The notes under the pieces: generated by a model | What the model was told of the DNA's origin: nothing | Databases searched by the model: none | What the model saw: only the letters and a program-made list of their open reading frames with translations | Origin: Anaerolineales bacterium | Lineage (GTDB): Bacteria; Chloroflexota; Anaerolineae; Anaerolineales; UBA11858 | NCBI GenBank assembly: GCA_028278545.1 | Contig: JANQED010000152.1 | Span: forward strand, 62,001 to 126,000 | Reading direction: 5' to 3' | Length of the DNA stretch: 64,000 bases | Made by a program: the position numbers and the translations under genes | Shown: piece by piece, positions 50,835 through 59,426 of the stretch | How positions within the stretch are numbered: position 1 is the stretch's first letter | How the letters are laid out: the number at the start of each line of letters is the position of its first letter

Positions 50835-53075
50835 TTATTCGTATCTAAGTGCCTCTACAGGCTGTAATCGGGTAGCTCGGAAAGCGGGATAGAAGCCTCC
50901 CAGCAGACCCAAAAGTATCGCCAAAGCAATCGCATTTCTAAAAATATCGATCTCCCATTTCAACTGCAACAAATCGCCCATCAGGGGAGCTCTGATTAAC
51001 AGATCACCCAATCCAAAGGCGATGAAAATGCCGGCAATGGCCCCAAAGATCCCCAGCAGCAAAGCTTCCGCCAGGATCATTCTCAGGATACGGCCTCTGC
51101 GCCATCCTAACGCACGCAAAACACCGATCTCACGGGTGCGTTCCAATACCGACATCAACATGGCGTTCATCACGCCTACGCCGCCCACCAGAATAGCGAG
51201 GAATGAGATTCCCGCCATCATAGCGTCGGTACTTTGCATATCCGGCATTTGCTCAGCGAACTCACCGGTCAGAGCGGCGTGGACTTCAGGGAACCGGGTG
51301 TTGATCATATCGACGATCTCTTCCGCCTGAGAAGGGTCCTTTACCTTGACCATGTACAGGCTCACCTTTCTTGGCTTGCCAGCGATGGTTTGCCCATCCC
51401 TTAAAGTGATCACACCACCCAATTCCATAAACCCGGTACCACTTTCGTAAATGCCGACCACGCGAAAACGGCTGCTCATGACCTCAATGGTGTCGCCGAC
51501 GCCAACTTTCAGAGTATCGGCCATCAGACGCCCTAACATGATCTGGTGGTTGGTCGTCAGCCGCTCGCCCTCGACGACATTTATGCGCTGGATACTATAT
51601 TCACTGGGCGCCAGGCCGCGATAAATGAAAAACATACCCGACTCCGGCATCGCTGTAGCAGAGAAGACCATCCCGCTGACACTCTCGATTTCCGGCATCG
51701 CGGCAATTTTGGTCCCAACTCGCTGATCGATGGTGCTGTACCCCGTATCTGCAATGCCTGCCTGGCGGAGCATGATTTCAGCATCGCCACCCATGTTCGA
51801 AACCAACTCCATGGTGCCCCGCACCATCGCTTCCAAGGCCATGATGCCGCCCACGGTGACACCGATCACGCCCAAGGTCAACAAGGTCCTGGTGGTGCGC
51901 TGCCAGAGACTTTGGATCGGCATACCGCCTACCGGCAAACGGCGCACCTTGCCCGCGCTGCCGCCTTCATAACTCAGAGCCTCCACGGGTTGTAAGCGGG
52001 AGGCTTTCCAGGCCGGATAGGCACCGCCCACAAACCCCAAAACCAGCACGGTGATGGCCGCTTGTATCAAAATGGCGGGACGGATATTATCCGCGGAGGC
52101 GCCAAAGAAACTAATCACATCTGATGCGCCGACCAGCATCAGCCATCCGAAAACAATGCCGATCAGGCCTCCCAAAACACCAACGAGCAGCGATTCGCTC
52201 AGGATCATAAAGAGAACTCGACGTTTATTCCAGCCCACTGAACGCAGCACGCCAATCTCCCGAGTCCGCTCCATCACGGCCATCAGTTGGGAGTTCATCA
52301 TGCCAATTCCGCCAATCACGATCGACAGCCCGGCGATGGACCAGGCAAATCCCTGCATATAATTCCCCATAAGCTGTTTATCGACGTATGACTCCGTGCT
52401 GCTAATGGCCACCTCAGACCACAGGCGCTCAACACGCTCTTCGAGACGGGTACTCAAGGAGGGGTCTTCGAGTTGTATATAAAACAAACTTACTTTATGC
52501 TGTAAGCCCAGAAGTTCTTGGGCCTCTTTTAGCGGCAGCACCGCTCCGCTGTCTTCCAGGTCTTTTCCTGTCTCATAAATGCCTACGATGCGAAAAACGC
52601 TCTCCGTAAGTCGAAGGGTATCTCCCGGTTGTTTCTCCAGGACTTCAGCTGCTGATGCGCCCAATATCAGGGGTCTACCCTGGGCGCGTTGCGCCTCCCG
52701 GCTGTCCAGGCCCACACCATCGATGATGGTAAAACGGCCGAGCACGAAACTGTCTTCGGGGTAGCCAAAAACAAAGAAATAGGGCACATCCTCAGTTTGC
52801 ACAAAGCTTTGAACCATCGGGCTGATTGCAGCGACCTCAGGCATCACAGCCAGTTCCCTGCCAATGGCCTCGTCAACAATACTGAGGCTGACATCCATGG
52901 CATCGGGCTGGCTGAGCACCAGGTCCGCCTTGCTGCCCGTCAGAAACGAGTCATATCCTGCCTGGACTCCGTCGGCCAGGGCTCCTAAGGCAACAATTGC
53001 GGCAACACCAATGGCAATACTAAATACGGTCAGAATCGTGCGACCTTTGCGTCGAAGTAAGTTTTTGAGGATCAT
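50835..53075 (-). CDS. FtsX-type ABC permease, double-module, copy B
   Basis: A 746-residue membrane protein with two complete MacB/FtsX modules in tandem. Each module has a first helix after a basic start (NLLRRKGRTILTVFSIAIG; QSLWQRTTRTLLTLGVIGV), a large extracellular domain and three more helices with the MNSQLMAVMERTREIGVLRS- or MNAMLMSVLERTREIGVLRA-type loop and a closing AFPAWKASRLQPVEALSYE-like end. Eight helices in all. It is a paralogue of the gene at 53089, of identical length. The two probably form the translocation pore with the ATPase at 48716, exporting a lipid, peptide or antibiotic-like compound. Confidence 0.9.
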   Translation of the reverse strand: MILKNLLRRKGRTILTVFSIAIGVAAIVALGALADGVQAGYDSFLTGSKADLVLSQPDAMDVSLSIVDEAIGRELAVMPEVAAISPMVQSFVQTEDVPYFFVFGYPEDSFVLGRFTIIDGVGLDSREAQRAQGRPLILGASAAEVLEKQPGDTLRLTESVFRIVGIYETGKDLEDSGAVLPLKEAQELLGLQHKVSLFYIQLEDPSLSTRLEERVERLWSEVAISSTESYVDKQLMGNYMQGFAWSIAGLSIVIGGIGMMNSQLMAVMERTREIGVLRSVGWNKRRVLFMILSESLLVGVLGGLIGIVFGWLMLVGASDVISFFGASADNIRPAILIQAAITVLVLGFVGGAYPAWKASRLQPVEALSYEGGSAGKVRRLPVGGMPIQSLWQRTTRTLLTLGVIGVTVGGIMALEAMVRGTMELVSNMGGDAEIMLRQAGIADTGYSTIDQRVGTKIAAMPEIESVSGMVFSATAMPESGMFFIYRGLAPSEYSIQRINVVEGERLTTNHQIMLGRLMADTLKVGVGDTIEVMSSRFRVVGIYESGTGFMELGGVITLRDGQTIAGKPRKVSLYMVKVKDPSQAEEIVDMINTRFPEVHAALTGEFAEQMPDMQSTDAMMAGISFLAILVGGVGVMNAMLMSVLERTREIGVLRALGWRRGRILRMILAEALLLGIFGAIAGIFIAFGLGDLLIRAPLMGDLLQLKWEIDIFRNAIALAILLGLLGGFYPAFRATRLQPVEALRYE

Positions 53076-53088
53076 CGATGATTCACCA

Positions 53089-55329
53089 TTACTCGTAGCG
53101 TAACGCCTCCACAGGCTCTAGGCGGGTGGCCCGTAACGCCGGATAGAGACCACCTAACAAACCAAGGAATAATGCCACAGAAATGGCTTTTGCAAAAGTG
53201 TCAATCTCCCAGCGGGCATCGAGCATCCCGTTGTATATGGGGATTTGATTGAAAGCGTTGAACAACAAGAAAGCCACGCCTATCCCCAACAGGCCGCCAA
53301 GCAAACCCAGGTACAGGGCCTCTGTTAAGATCAGGCGCAAGATGCGCCAGCGCCGCCAACCCAGGGATCGAAGCACGCCTATCTCACGAGTGCGTTCCAT
53401 CACAGCCATCAACATGGCATTCAGCACACCCACACCACCAACCAAAATTGACAAAAATGTGATCGACCCCAGCATGGCTGAGATATTCTCCATGTCGGGC
53501 ATTTCTTCGGCAAATTCTCCCGTTAAACTGGCGTGCGCATCGGGAATCTCGGCATTGATCTTGTCAACGATGGCCTCCGCCTGCTGGGGGTCTCGCACCT
53601 TGACCATAAAGATGCCCACTTTGCGAGGCCGCCCCATAAAATTCTGCACATCGCGTAGGGCGGCTACACCGCCCATCTCCTGCCAGGTTACCCCTGATTC
53701 ATAGATGCCGACCACTTTGAAGCGGCTTCCGCTGAGCTCCACCGTGTCACCGACTGAGCTGTTCATGGCGTCGGCCATCATGCCGCCCAGCATGATTTGT
53801 CGGCTGCCGGTGATGCGTTCACCTTCGACAAGGTTGAGAAGCTGGATAGCGTATTCATTAGGTGAATAACCTAACAAAATGAAGACCATGCCAGAGTCGG
53901 GTAGCAGCGTACCAGAGAAAATCATCCCACTGACATGGGCCACCTCTGGGAAAGCAGCGATTTTGCCGCCAACAAGCTCATCCATAGCACTGAATTCGGT
54001 GTCGGCCACACCTGCCTGTCTGACCATGATCTCCGAATCCGCGCTCAACCCGGCAAAACTATCCGTCATCCCGAAGACCGTGGCTTCAAGCGCCACAATC
54101 CCGCCGACGGTAATCGCTATGGCACCCAAAGTCAGCAAGGTGCGGGCGGCGCGCTGCCACAGATTCTGCATCGCCATACCGCCGAAAGGCAGTCTACGAG
54201 CATCGCCGCCCGTGCCGCCCTCATAGCGCAATGCTTCCACGGGGGGCAATCTGGACGCCCGCCAGGCCGGATAGGCGCCCCCGACAAAACCTAATACCAG
54301 CACCGTAATGAACGCTTGCTGCAATAATTCTGGCGTAATGCTGGTTGACGAGGCACCAAAGAAGCCGGCAAAATCCTCAAAATAGGAGATCATCGCCCAA
54401 CCAACCCCGATCCCCAGCACCCCCCCTATCAGACCTACCAGCAACGATTCCCCTAGAATCATGCCCATTATGCGCCAACGCTTCCACCCCACAGAACGTA
54501 GCACCCCAATTTCACGCGTGCGCTCAACAACAGCCATCAATTGGGCGTTCATCATACTGACGCCCCCAATCACGATCGCTAAACCGGCAACGATCCAGAC
54601 AAAAGCTTTCATCATATCCCCCATCATCTGTTTGTCAGCAAAATCATCGGTTGTACCTAAGGACAGGTCTGGCCAGCGTCGTTCCACCCGCCGCTCGACG
54701 CGCTCTCGCAGGCTGGCCTCCTTTAACTGGATATAGAATATGCTGACCTGATGCTGACGTCCGAGCAACTCCTGCGCCTCTCTGAGAGGCAGGACAGCCC
54801 CATTATCTTCTAGGGTTGCCCCTGTTTCGTAAATCCCGACGATGCGAAAGACCCGCTCCTGGATGCGAATCGTGTCGCCAGCGACCTTCTCTAACACTTC
54901 CGCAGCTCCCGAGCCAAGGAGCATGGGCGTGCCCTTGGAGAATTGAGCCTCTCTGCTATCCAGGCCAACGCCGTCGATGATGCGGAAACGGCCGAGCAGA
55001 AAACTATCTTCAGGATATCCGAACACAAAGAAGAGCGGAATCTGCTCTGCCTGGACGATGCCCTCCAACATGCCGCTGGCTGCGGCCACCTCCGACATCC
55101 CGGCTAACTCCCTGCCGATGCTCTCGTCCACAGTGCTCATGCTGATGTCGAAAGCCTCAGGCTGGCTGAGGATCAGGTCAGCTTTGCTGCCTGTCAGAAA
55201 GGAGTCATAGCCTGCTGCCAGGCCATTTGCTAAAGCACCCAGGCCCACAATGGCTGCGACACCGATCCCTATGCCTATAGCCGTCAATATCGTGCGCCCT
55301 TTGCGCCGGAGTAAGTTCTTAAAAATCAT
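53089..55329 (-). CDS. FtsX-type ABC permease, double-module, copy A
   Basis: A 746-residue double FtsX permease, very similar to its downstream neighbour (start KNLLRRKGRTILTAIGIGIG against KNLLRRKGRTILTVFSIAIG; both contain GYDSFLTGSKAD and QSLW/QNLW-QR--RTLLTLG). It starts the exporter operon: the second permease follows after 13 nt, then MacA and the ATPase. A palindrome of the type also found before the DtxR gene lies 79-94 nt upstream, and the NarL-like regulator gene ends 102 nt upstream. The substrate is unknown. Confidence 0.9.
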   Translation of the reverse strand: MIFKNLLRRKGRTILTAIGIGIGVAAIVGLGALANGLAAGYDSFLTGSKADLILSQPEAFDISMSTVDESIGRELAGMSEVAAASGMLEGIVQAEQIPLFFVFGYPEDSFLLGRFRIIDGVGLDSREAQFSKGTPMLLGSGAAEVLEKVAGDTIRIQERVFRIVGIYETGATLEDNGAVLPLREAQELLGRQHQVSIFYIQLKEASLRERVERRVERRWPDLSLGTTDDFADKQMMGDMMKAFVWIVAGLAIVIGGVSMMNAQLMAVVERTREIGVLRSVGWKRWRIMGMILGESLLVGLIGGVLGIGVGWAMISYFEDFAGFFGASSTSITPELLQQAFITVLVLGFVGGAYPAWRASRLPPVEALRYEGGTGGDARRLPFGGMAMQNLWQRAARTLLTLGAIAITVGGIVALEATVFGMTDSFAGLSADSEIMVRQAGVADTEFSAMDELVGGKIAAFPEVAHVSGMIFSGTLLPDSGMVFILLGYSPNEYAIQLLNLVEGERITGSRQIMLGGMMADAMNSSVGDTVELSGSRFKVVGIYESGVTWQEMGGVAALRDVQNFMGRPRKVGIFMVKVRDPQQAEAIVDKINAEIPDAHASLTGEFAEEMPDMENISAMLGSITFLSILVGGVGVLNAMLMAVMERTREIGVLRSLGWRRWRILRLILTEALYLGLLGGLLGIGVAFLLFNAFNQIPIYNGMLDARWEIDTFAKAISVALFLGLLGGLYPALRATRLEPVEALRYE

Positions 55330-55407
55330 ACTGATACTATTCCTAGATGGGCTGCCCCAAGAGTATGCTATCGTTCTGCATTGGGCATCCCTAAATAATC
55401 CAGGGGT

Positions 55408-55423
55408 CTTAGGTGAACCTAAG
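55408..55423. promoter_or_regulatory. predicted DtxR operator CTTAGGTGAACCTAAG
   Basis: A perfect palindrome (7-bp arms CTTAGGT/ACCTAAG, 2-nt centre), 79-94 nt before the first permease ATG. It shares TTAG-N6-CTAA with the palindrome at 56930 in the DtxR gene's own promoter. TTAGG/CCTAA arms are typical of DtxR/MntR-type boxes. Confidence 0.6.
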
Positions 55424-55431
55424 TTATTGTT

Positions 55432-56235
55432 TTAGAGAATCTTTACATCGGGTATCGTCAGCAGGTGGAAGGCCAAAGTGGACATCCATGGGGCTTTGCG
55501 CAGTTTTCGCCCGGCTTCAACCGCTTCACCTCGTTTGGTGATCTCCCTGCAATGTTCCAGTACAGCTTCATCGCTGAAATAATCTTCCAGGGCGGCTTCG
55601 CCAGTGAGGATCTCGCGCAATCCGAGTTTCATGTAGATTGTGCTGACGACTTCCGAGACCCAACCCTGGCTGAGCACCAATTCATCGGCCATGTCACGAA
55701 TAGCCAGATTAAAGATCATCGCTAAGCGGATGACTTCTTGCTCGCGCGGGGTGAACGCCGACCATTGTTTGCGTCCATCCATGATGCGTATCCCCGATGG
55801 CAAGGAGGCTTCTTCAACCACCGTTCGAATGCCCGGGGTGATCACACAATGGCCTTTCTGGACATCCGCTACGGCTGAAGCCAGTGCGTAGAGCAGCTCA
55901 CTTTTAAGCACATACCCGCCACAACCCGCCTTGAGGAGCTGTCCCACAGGCTCGATGGCGGCCTTGGTAGCTGTATAAAGAATCACCGGAGACTTAGACA
56001 TCTGCTGGGTCATGGCGGCCAATTCAAAAGGCAAGATCGGTTCTCCAGGGATCTCGGTGTCCAGCACCACCACATCTATTTTCGAATCCCCTTGGGCCAC
56101 AAAATCCGCCAGGCCCTTTTTGCTGGTCACCTCACCAACAACCCGCGTCCGCCAATCGCGCGTCAGCAGCAAGGACATCAAATCCCGGGCAAAGGGGTCA
56201 TCTTCGACGATCAGAACGCGAATATCTTTGTGCAC
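55432..56235 (-). CDS. orphan response regulator, NarL/LuxR-like
   Basis: A 267-residue regulator with an N-terminal receiver domain (ED-D at 11-13, phospho-acceptor Asp59 in VVVLDTEIPGE, Thr in ILYTATKAA) and a C-terminal LuxR-like helix-turn-helix (FTPREQEVIRLAMIFNLAIR, DMADELVLSQGWVSEVVSTI), ending in a tail of about 60 residues (EDYFSDEAVLEHCREITKRG). No kinase is adjacent. It starts 3 nt after the DtxR stop, so the metalloregulator and this response regulator are one transcription unit, upstream of the exporter. Confidence 0.85.
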   Translation of the reverse strand: MHKDIRVLIVEDDPFARDLMSLLLTRDWRTRVVGEVTSKKGLADFVAQGDSKIDVVVLDTEIPGEPILPFELAAMTQQMSKSPVILYTATKAAIEPVGQLLKAGCGGYVLKSELLYALASAVADVQKGHCVITPGIRTVVEEASLPSGIRIMDGRKQWSAFTPREQEVIRLAMIFNLAIRDMADELVLSQGWVSEVVSTIYMKLGLREILTGEAALEDYFSDEAVLEHCREITKRGEAVEAGRKLRKAPWMSTLAFHLLTIPDVKIL

Positions 56236-56238
56236 GGC

Positions 56239-56913
56239 TCACTCCCTTTCCACGAAAATCTGCTGTGTGATGCGCGTACCCAATACCACCGGCTCCTCCT
56301 GGCCGTTGACCCGCAGAGTCAGATTGCCATCAAACGGTGTATAACCCATTACGGTGAAGCTGGCCTGGGGGACAATGCCGTGGCCGCCGAGGTAGCGCAA
56401 TAGTTCAGGGTCAGTATCCCGCACCCGTTGGATGGACCCGCGCTCATCGGGGCGCAAATGGGCGAGGCACAACGTGGCATGGGAAGGCATCTCTAAATCG
56501 CGCGTCGGGATGGGGTCGCCATGGGGGTCATGGGTGGGATCACCTAATACCTCGGCGATGCGCTGCTCGAATTTGTCGGAGATGACGTGCTCCAGGCGGT
56601 CAGCCTCGGCATCCACCTCATCCCAGGAATATCCCAATGTCTCATGGAGGAAGAGTTCCAGCAAACGATGATGGCGGATGATTTCGAGAGCGATCTTTTC
56701 ACCATCCTGGGTGAGCACCACGCCGCGATGTTTCTGATATTCGACCAAGGGAGGGTTGGTACTGGCCAATTTCTTGACCATTCCCGTAACCGAGGCCGGA
56801 GCCACATCCAAAACCTCAGCGATCTGGGTGGTGCTGGCGCGCCCAAAGTTGAGCGACAAATCGTATATGGCTTTCAAGTAGTCTTCAACGGCATGAGTCA
56901 ACAGGTCTCTCAT
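56239..56913 (-). CDS. DtxR/MntR-type metal-dependent transcriptional repressor
   Basis: A 224-residue regulator in the full DtxR layout: winged helix (HAVEDYLKAIYDLSLNFGRA; TTQIAEVLDVAPASVTGMVK), dimer/metal domain with EIIRHHRLLELFLHETLGYS and DEVDAEADRLEHVISDKFEQ (Glu-x-x-Glu-His-type ligands), GDPTHDPHGDPIPT, and a C-terminal SH3/FeoA-like domain. It senses Fe2+ or Mn2+; which one cannot be told. Its promoter contains an overlapping palindrome, so it is probably autoregulated, and the same motif precedes the exporter operon. Confidence 0.93.
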   Translation of the reverse strand: MRDLLTHAVEDYLKAIYDLSLNFGRASTTQIAEVLDVAPASVTGMVKKLASTNPPLVEYQKHRGVVLTQDGEKIALEIIRHHRLLELFLHETLGYSWDEVDAEADRLEHVISDKFEQRIAEVLGDPTHDPHGDPIPTRDLEMPSHATLCLAHLRPDERGSIQRVRDTDPELLRYLGGHGIVPQASFTVMGYTPFDGNLTLRVNGQEEPVVLGTRITQQIFVERE

Positions 56914-56929
56914 GATGACTAAATCCTTT

Positions 56930-56945
56930 TTTAGGCAAGACTAAA
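56930..56945. promoter_or_regulatory. predicted DtxR auto-operator TTTAGGCAAGACTAAA
   Basis: Arms TTTAG/CTAAA with a 6-nt centre. It lies just downstream of the -10 box at about +2 to +17, 17 nt before the ATG, where bound protein would block initiation. It shares TTAG-N6-CTAA with the site at 55408. Confidence 0.6.
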
Positions 56946-56953
56946 TTCGGCCT

Positions 56954-56982
56954 ATTTTAGCAAAGCCAACCAGCGTTGTCAA
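56954..56982 (-). promoter_or_regulatory. dtxR-response regulator promoter
   Basis: On the minus strand a perfect TTGACA (56982-56977), 17-nt spacer and TAAAAT (56959-56954). The predicted start point (near 56947) sits at the edge of the palindromic operator. Confidence 0.7.
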
Positions 56983-57043
56983 GCCTGTTTCCACCCCTCT
57001 CAGCAAGGATTGCTCCAAGCTGGTTTCATCCTCAAAATCGGGG

Positions 57044-57049
57044 TATACT
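57044..57049 (+). promoter_or_regulatory. -10 box for the 57102 operon
   Basis: TATACT, 52 nt before the ATG at 57102. No convincing -35 is seen. Confidence 0.35.
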
Positions 57050-57101
57050 GAGCATCAGCGTTAGAGAGATCATTTTTTTTATTTATTCAGGAGGACTTAT
57101 C

Positions 57102-58007
57102 ATGAAGAGAGCAGTTAGCGTGAGCATTGGCTCATCTAAACGTGATAAAGCCGTCGAAATCGACTTGTTAGGGGAGCAAATCCGCATCGAACGCATCGGC
57201 ACCGACGGCGACATGGAAAAAGCCGCTCAACTTTATAAAGAATTAGATGGCGAAGTAGATGCCTTCGGCGTCGGCGGGGCAGACCTGGGAGCCTTGGTCG
57301 ATGGCAAATTCTACCCCTTTCACTCCGTACAGCCGATGGTACGGTTCGTCGATAAAACGCCCGTCGTGGATGGAGGCGGGCTGAAGAACACCCTCGAGAA
57401 CAAGGCTCCCGCTTTCTTAGATGAAATGATCGGAGATTATATTGAAGAAAAGGGGTGCAAAGTCTTTATCACCCTGGGCGTCGACCGCTGGGGGCTGTCG
57501 AAATCCTTTGTGGAGGCCGGCTACGAAACCGTCTTCGGCGATTTGATGTTCGCCCTCGATATCCCCATCCCCATCAAGACCCTGGGCGGTTTGCGGCTTT
57601 TAGCCAAAGTGCTGATCCCCATTGTGACCCGCTTCCCCTTCGAGTGGCTTTACCCAACCGGGGAAAAGCAGGATGAGCGCATCCCAAAATACGAAAAAAC
57701 CTATCAATGGGCAACGGTCATCGCCGGAGATTGTCATTACGTCAAGCGACACATGCCCGATGATATGCAGGGCAAGGTCATCGTCACCAACACAACCACG
57801 CCCGAGGATGTCAAACTCTTCAAAAGTTTGGGCGTGAAATACCTGGTGACCACCACGCCGGTGTTGGATGGCCGGTCTTTCGGCACCAACATGATGGAAG
57901 CTGCCCTGGTTGCTATCTCAGGCAAGGCACGCCCTCTGACCTGGGAAGAATACGGGGAACTACTCGATCAATTGGATTTCCAACCCCAACTCCAGGAGTT
58001 GAATTAA
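57102..58007 (+). CDS. conserved protein of unknown function (quinate 5-dehydrogenase-like label only)
   Basis: A 301-residue soluble protein starting MKRAVSVSIGSSKRDKAVEI with motifs IGTDGDMEKAAQLYKELDGE and AFGVGGADLGALVDGKFYPF, then a Lys/Tyr-rich region and a C-terminal Rossmann-like part (GKVIVTNTTTPEDVKLFKSL; YLVTTTPVLDGRSFGTNMME). I recall close relatives in databases labelled quinate 5-dehydrogenase, but I see no biochemical basis for that and do not adopt it. AGGAGG with 7-nt spacing fixes the start. It is followed 1 nt later by a nucleotidyltransferase, so it is likely to act in the same pathway. Confidence 0.6.
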   Translation: MKRAVSVSIGSSKRDKAVEIDLLGEQIRIERIGTDGDMEKAAQLYKELDGEVDAFGVGGADLGALVDGKFYPFHSVQPMVRFVDKTPVVDGGGLKNTLENKAPAFLDEMIGDYIEEKGCKVFITLGVDRWGLSKSFVEAGYETVFGDLMFALDIPIPIKTLGGLRLLAKVLIPIVTRFPFEWLYPTGEKQDERIPKYEKTYQWATVIAGDCHYVKRHMPDDMQGKVIVTNTTTPEDVKLFKSLGVKYLVTTTPVLDGRSFGTNMMEAALVAISGKARPLTWEEYGELLDQLDFQPQLQELN

Positions 58008-58008
58008 C

Positions 58009-58791
58009 ATGGATGCAATTGTGATGGCTGGTGGCATCCCCAAGCCGGACGAGCCCTTATACAAGTACACCCAAGGCATTTCCAAAGCCTTGGTGGACGT
58101 GGCAGGCAAGCCTATGATCCAATGGGTACTGAACGCTCTTAGTGAGTCAAACAGGATAGACAGCGTCACGATCATTGGACTGCCCGAAGACAGCGGTGTA
58201 ACCTGCCAAAAGCCGCTGTACTGTGTTCCCAACCAGGGGGGCATGCTAGACAATATCGTTACAGGGGTCGATAAAGTGCTGGAGAATAATCCAGAAGCAG
58301 AATATATATTGACAGCTTCGTCAGATATTCCGGGCATAAGCAGCAATATGGTAGATTGGCTGGTCGATACCGCCATGCAAACCCAACACGACATCTATTA
58401 TGGGATCGTAAAGCGTGAGACCATGGAAGCGCGCTACCCAGGGGCCAATCGCACCTTTACTAAACTCACAGATATGCATGTCTGCGGCGCGGATATTCAC
58501 ATCGCGCACAAATCGATGACCACAGACCCGGAACACCTGGCTATGTGGGAAGAACTGGTGGGCAAACGCAAAAGCCCTCTCAAACAGGCGGCATCGATTG
58601 GGTTTTTGACACTGCTGCTGCTCCTGATGGGGCGTTTATCCCTGGAGGGGGCTGTGGAGCGAGTAACAAAACGGCTGAACATCACCGGCCGCCCCATCAT
58701 CTGGGAACACGCTGAACCGGCGATGGATATTGATAAACCCCATCAGCTGGAAATTTTGCGCGCCGACCTGGAGGCCCAGGCCGCTGTATGA
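58009..58791 (+). CDS. MobA-like NTP transferase
   Basis: A 260-residue nucleotidyltransferase of the MobA/IspD/CofC type. AIVMAGGIPKPDEPLYKYTQ with the GxxKxxxxxxGKPMIQW-type activation loop (ISKALVDVAGKPMIQWVL), and ILTASSDIPGISSNMVDWLV holding the metal-binding Asp. It would transfer a CMP, GMP or similar group to a phosphorylated substrate. The C-terminal part is hydrophobic (FLTLLLLLMGRLSL), suggesting membrane contact. It overlaps the following PAP2 gene by four bases, pointing to a lipid or polyprenyl head-group pathway. Confidence 0.8.
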   Translation: MDAIVMAGGIPKPDEPLYKYTQGISKALVDVAGKPMIQWVLNALSESNRIDSVTIIGLPEDSGVTCQKPLYCVPNQGGMLDNIVTGVDKVLENNPEAEYILTASSDIPGISSNMVDWLVDTAMQTQHDIYYGIVKRETMEARYPGANRTFTKLTDMHVCGADIHIAHKSMTTDPEHLAMWEELVGKRKSPLKQAASIGFLTLLLLLMGRLSLEGAVERVTKRLNITGRPIIWEHAEPAMDIDKPHQLEILRADLEAQAAV

Positions 58792-59303
58792 GCCTAGAAA
58801 ACTTGCTGGCCCTCGACGCCCGCATCTCAACGCGGATGCGGGTGGCCGAATCACCTGGGTTGCTGCGATCTGTGGCAGCATTTTTCGCCCACTCCGGAGA
58901 TTCCTGGTTCTGCGTTGCGGTGCTTGGGCTGGTATGGTGGCTCGGGACTCCACTTTGGCGCTGGCGGGCGACGACCCTGATCATCGCCATCATCATCACT
59001 GCCGTGATCGTGCTTATATTGAAGTTTGCCATCCGGCGTCAGCGCCCCGATGGCGAATGGGGGGGCATATACCGCACCACTGATCCCCATTCTTTCCCCT
59101 CTGGGCACGCCACACGGGCATTTATGCTGGCTACGATGGCGATTGTGCTCGGTCCAGCCTGGTTCGGGATCGCCCTTGTGATCTGGGCGCCGTTGGTCGG
59201 CATCGCCCGCGTCGCCATGGGCGTGCACTACCTTTCGGATGTGGTCGCGGGACTTGCGATTGGCGTTTTCATGGGGACCATCATTCAATTGATCGTGCTG
59301 TAA
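58788..59303 (+). CDS. PAP2-family membrane phosphatase
   Basis: A 171-residue integral membrane phosphatase with five helices and the three catalytic motifs: KFAIRRQRP (KxxxxxxRP), PHSFPSGHAT (PSGH) and RVAMGVHYLSDVVAG (SRxxxxxHxxxD-like, with Arg, His and Asp). Members dephosphorylate phosphatidic acid, undecaprenyl diphosphate or polyprenyl phosphates on the outer face. It overlaps the nucleotidyltransferase gene by ATGA. Confidence 0.92.
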   Translation: MSLENLLALDARISTRMRVAESPGLLRSVAAFFAHSGDSWFCVAVLGLVWWLGTPLWRWRATTLIIAIIITAVIVLILKFAIRRQRPDGEWGGIYRTTDPHSFPSGHATRAFMLATMAIVLGPAWFGIALVIWAPLVGIARVAMGVHYLSDVVAGLAIGVFMGTIIQLIVL

Positions 59304-59426
59304 AAGAATTCAGGCCATAAAAGGGATATCTCTACCTGGAATCTGGTTGTTATGTCTCAAGGGGATGCAGAGCAAGCGGCCCGGTTCCTACTCCAGCGCA
59401 CACTTTTCGATTATCATTGGGGCGCG

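Noticed and set aside
57102-58007. Calling the gene quinate 5-dehydrogenase
   Set aside because: No dehydrogenase motif or shikimate gene context is visible, so the label was not adopted as a function.
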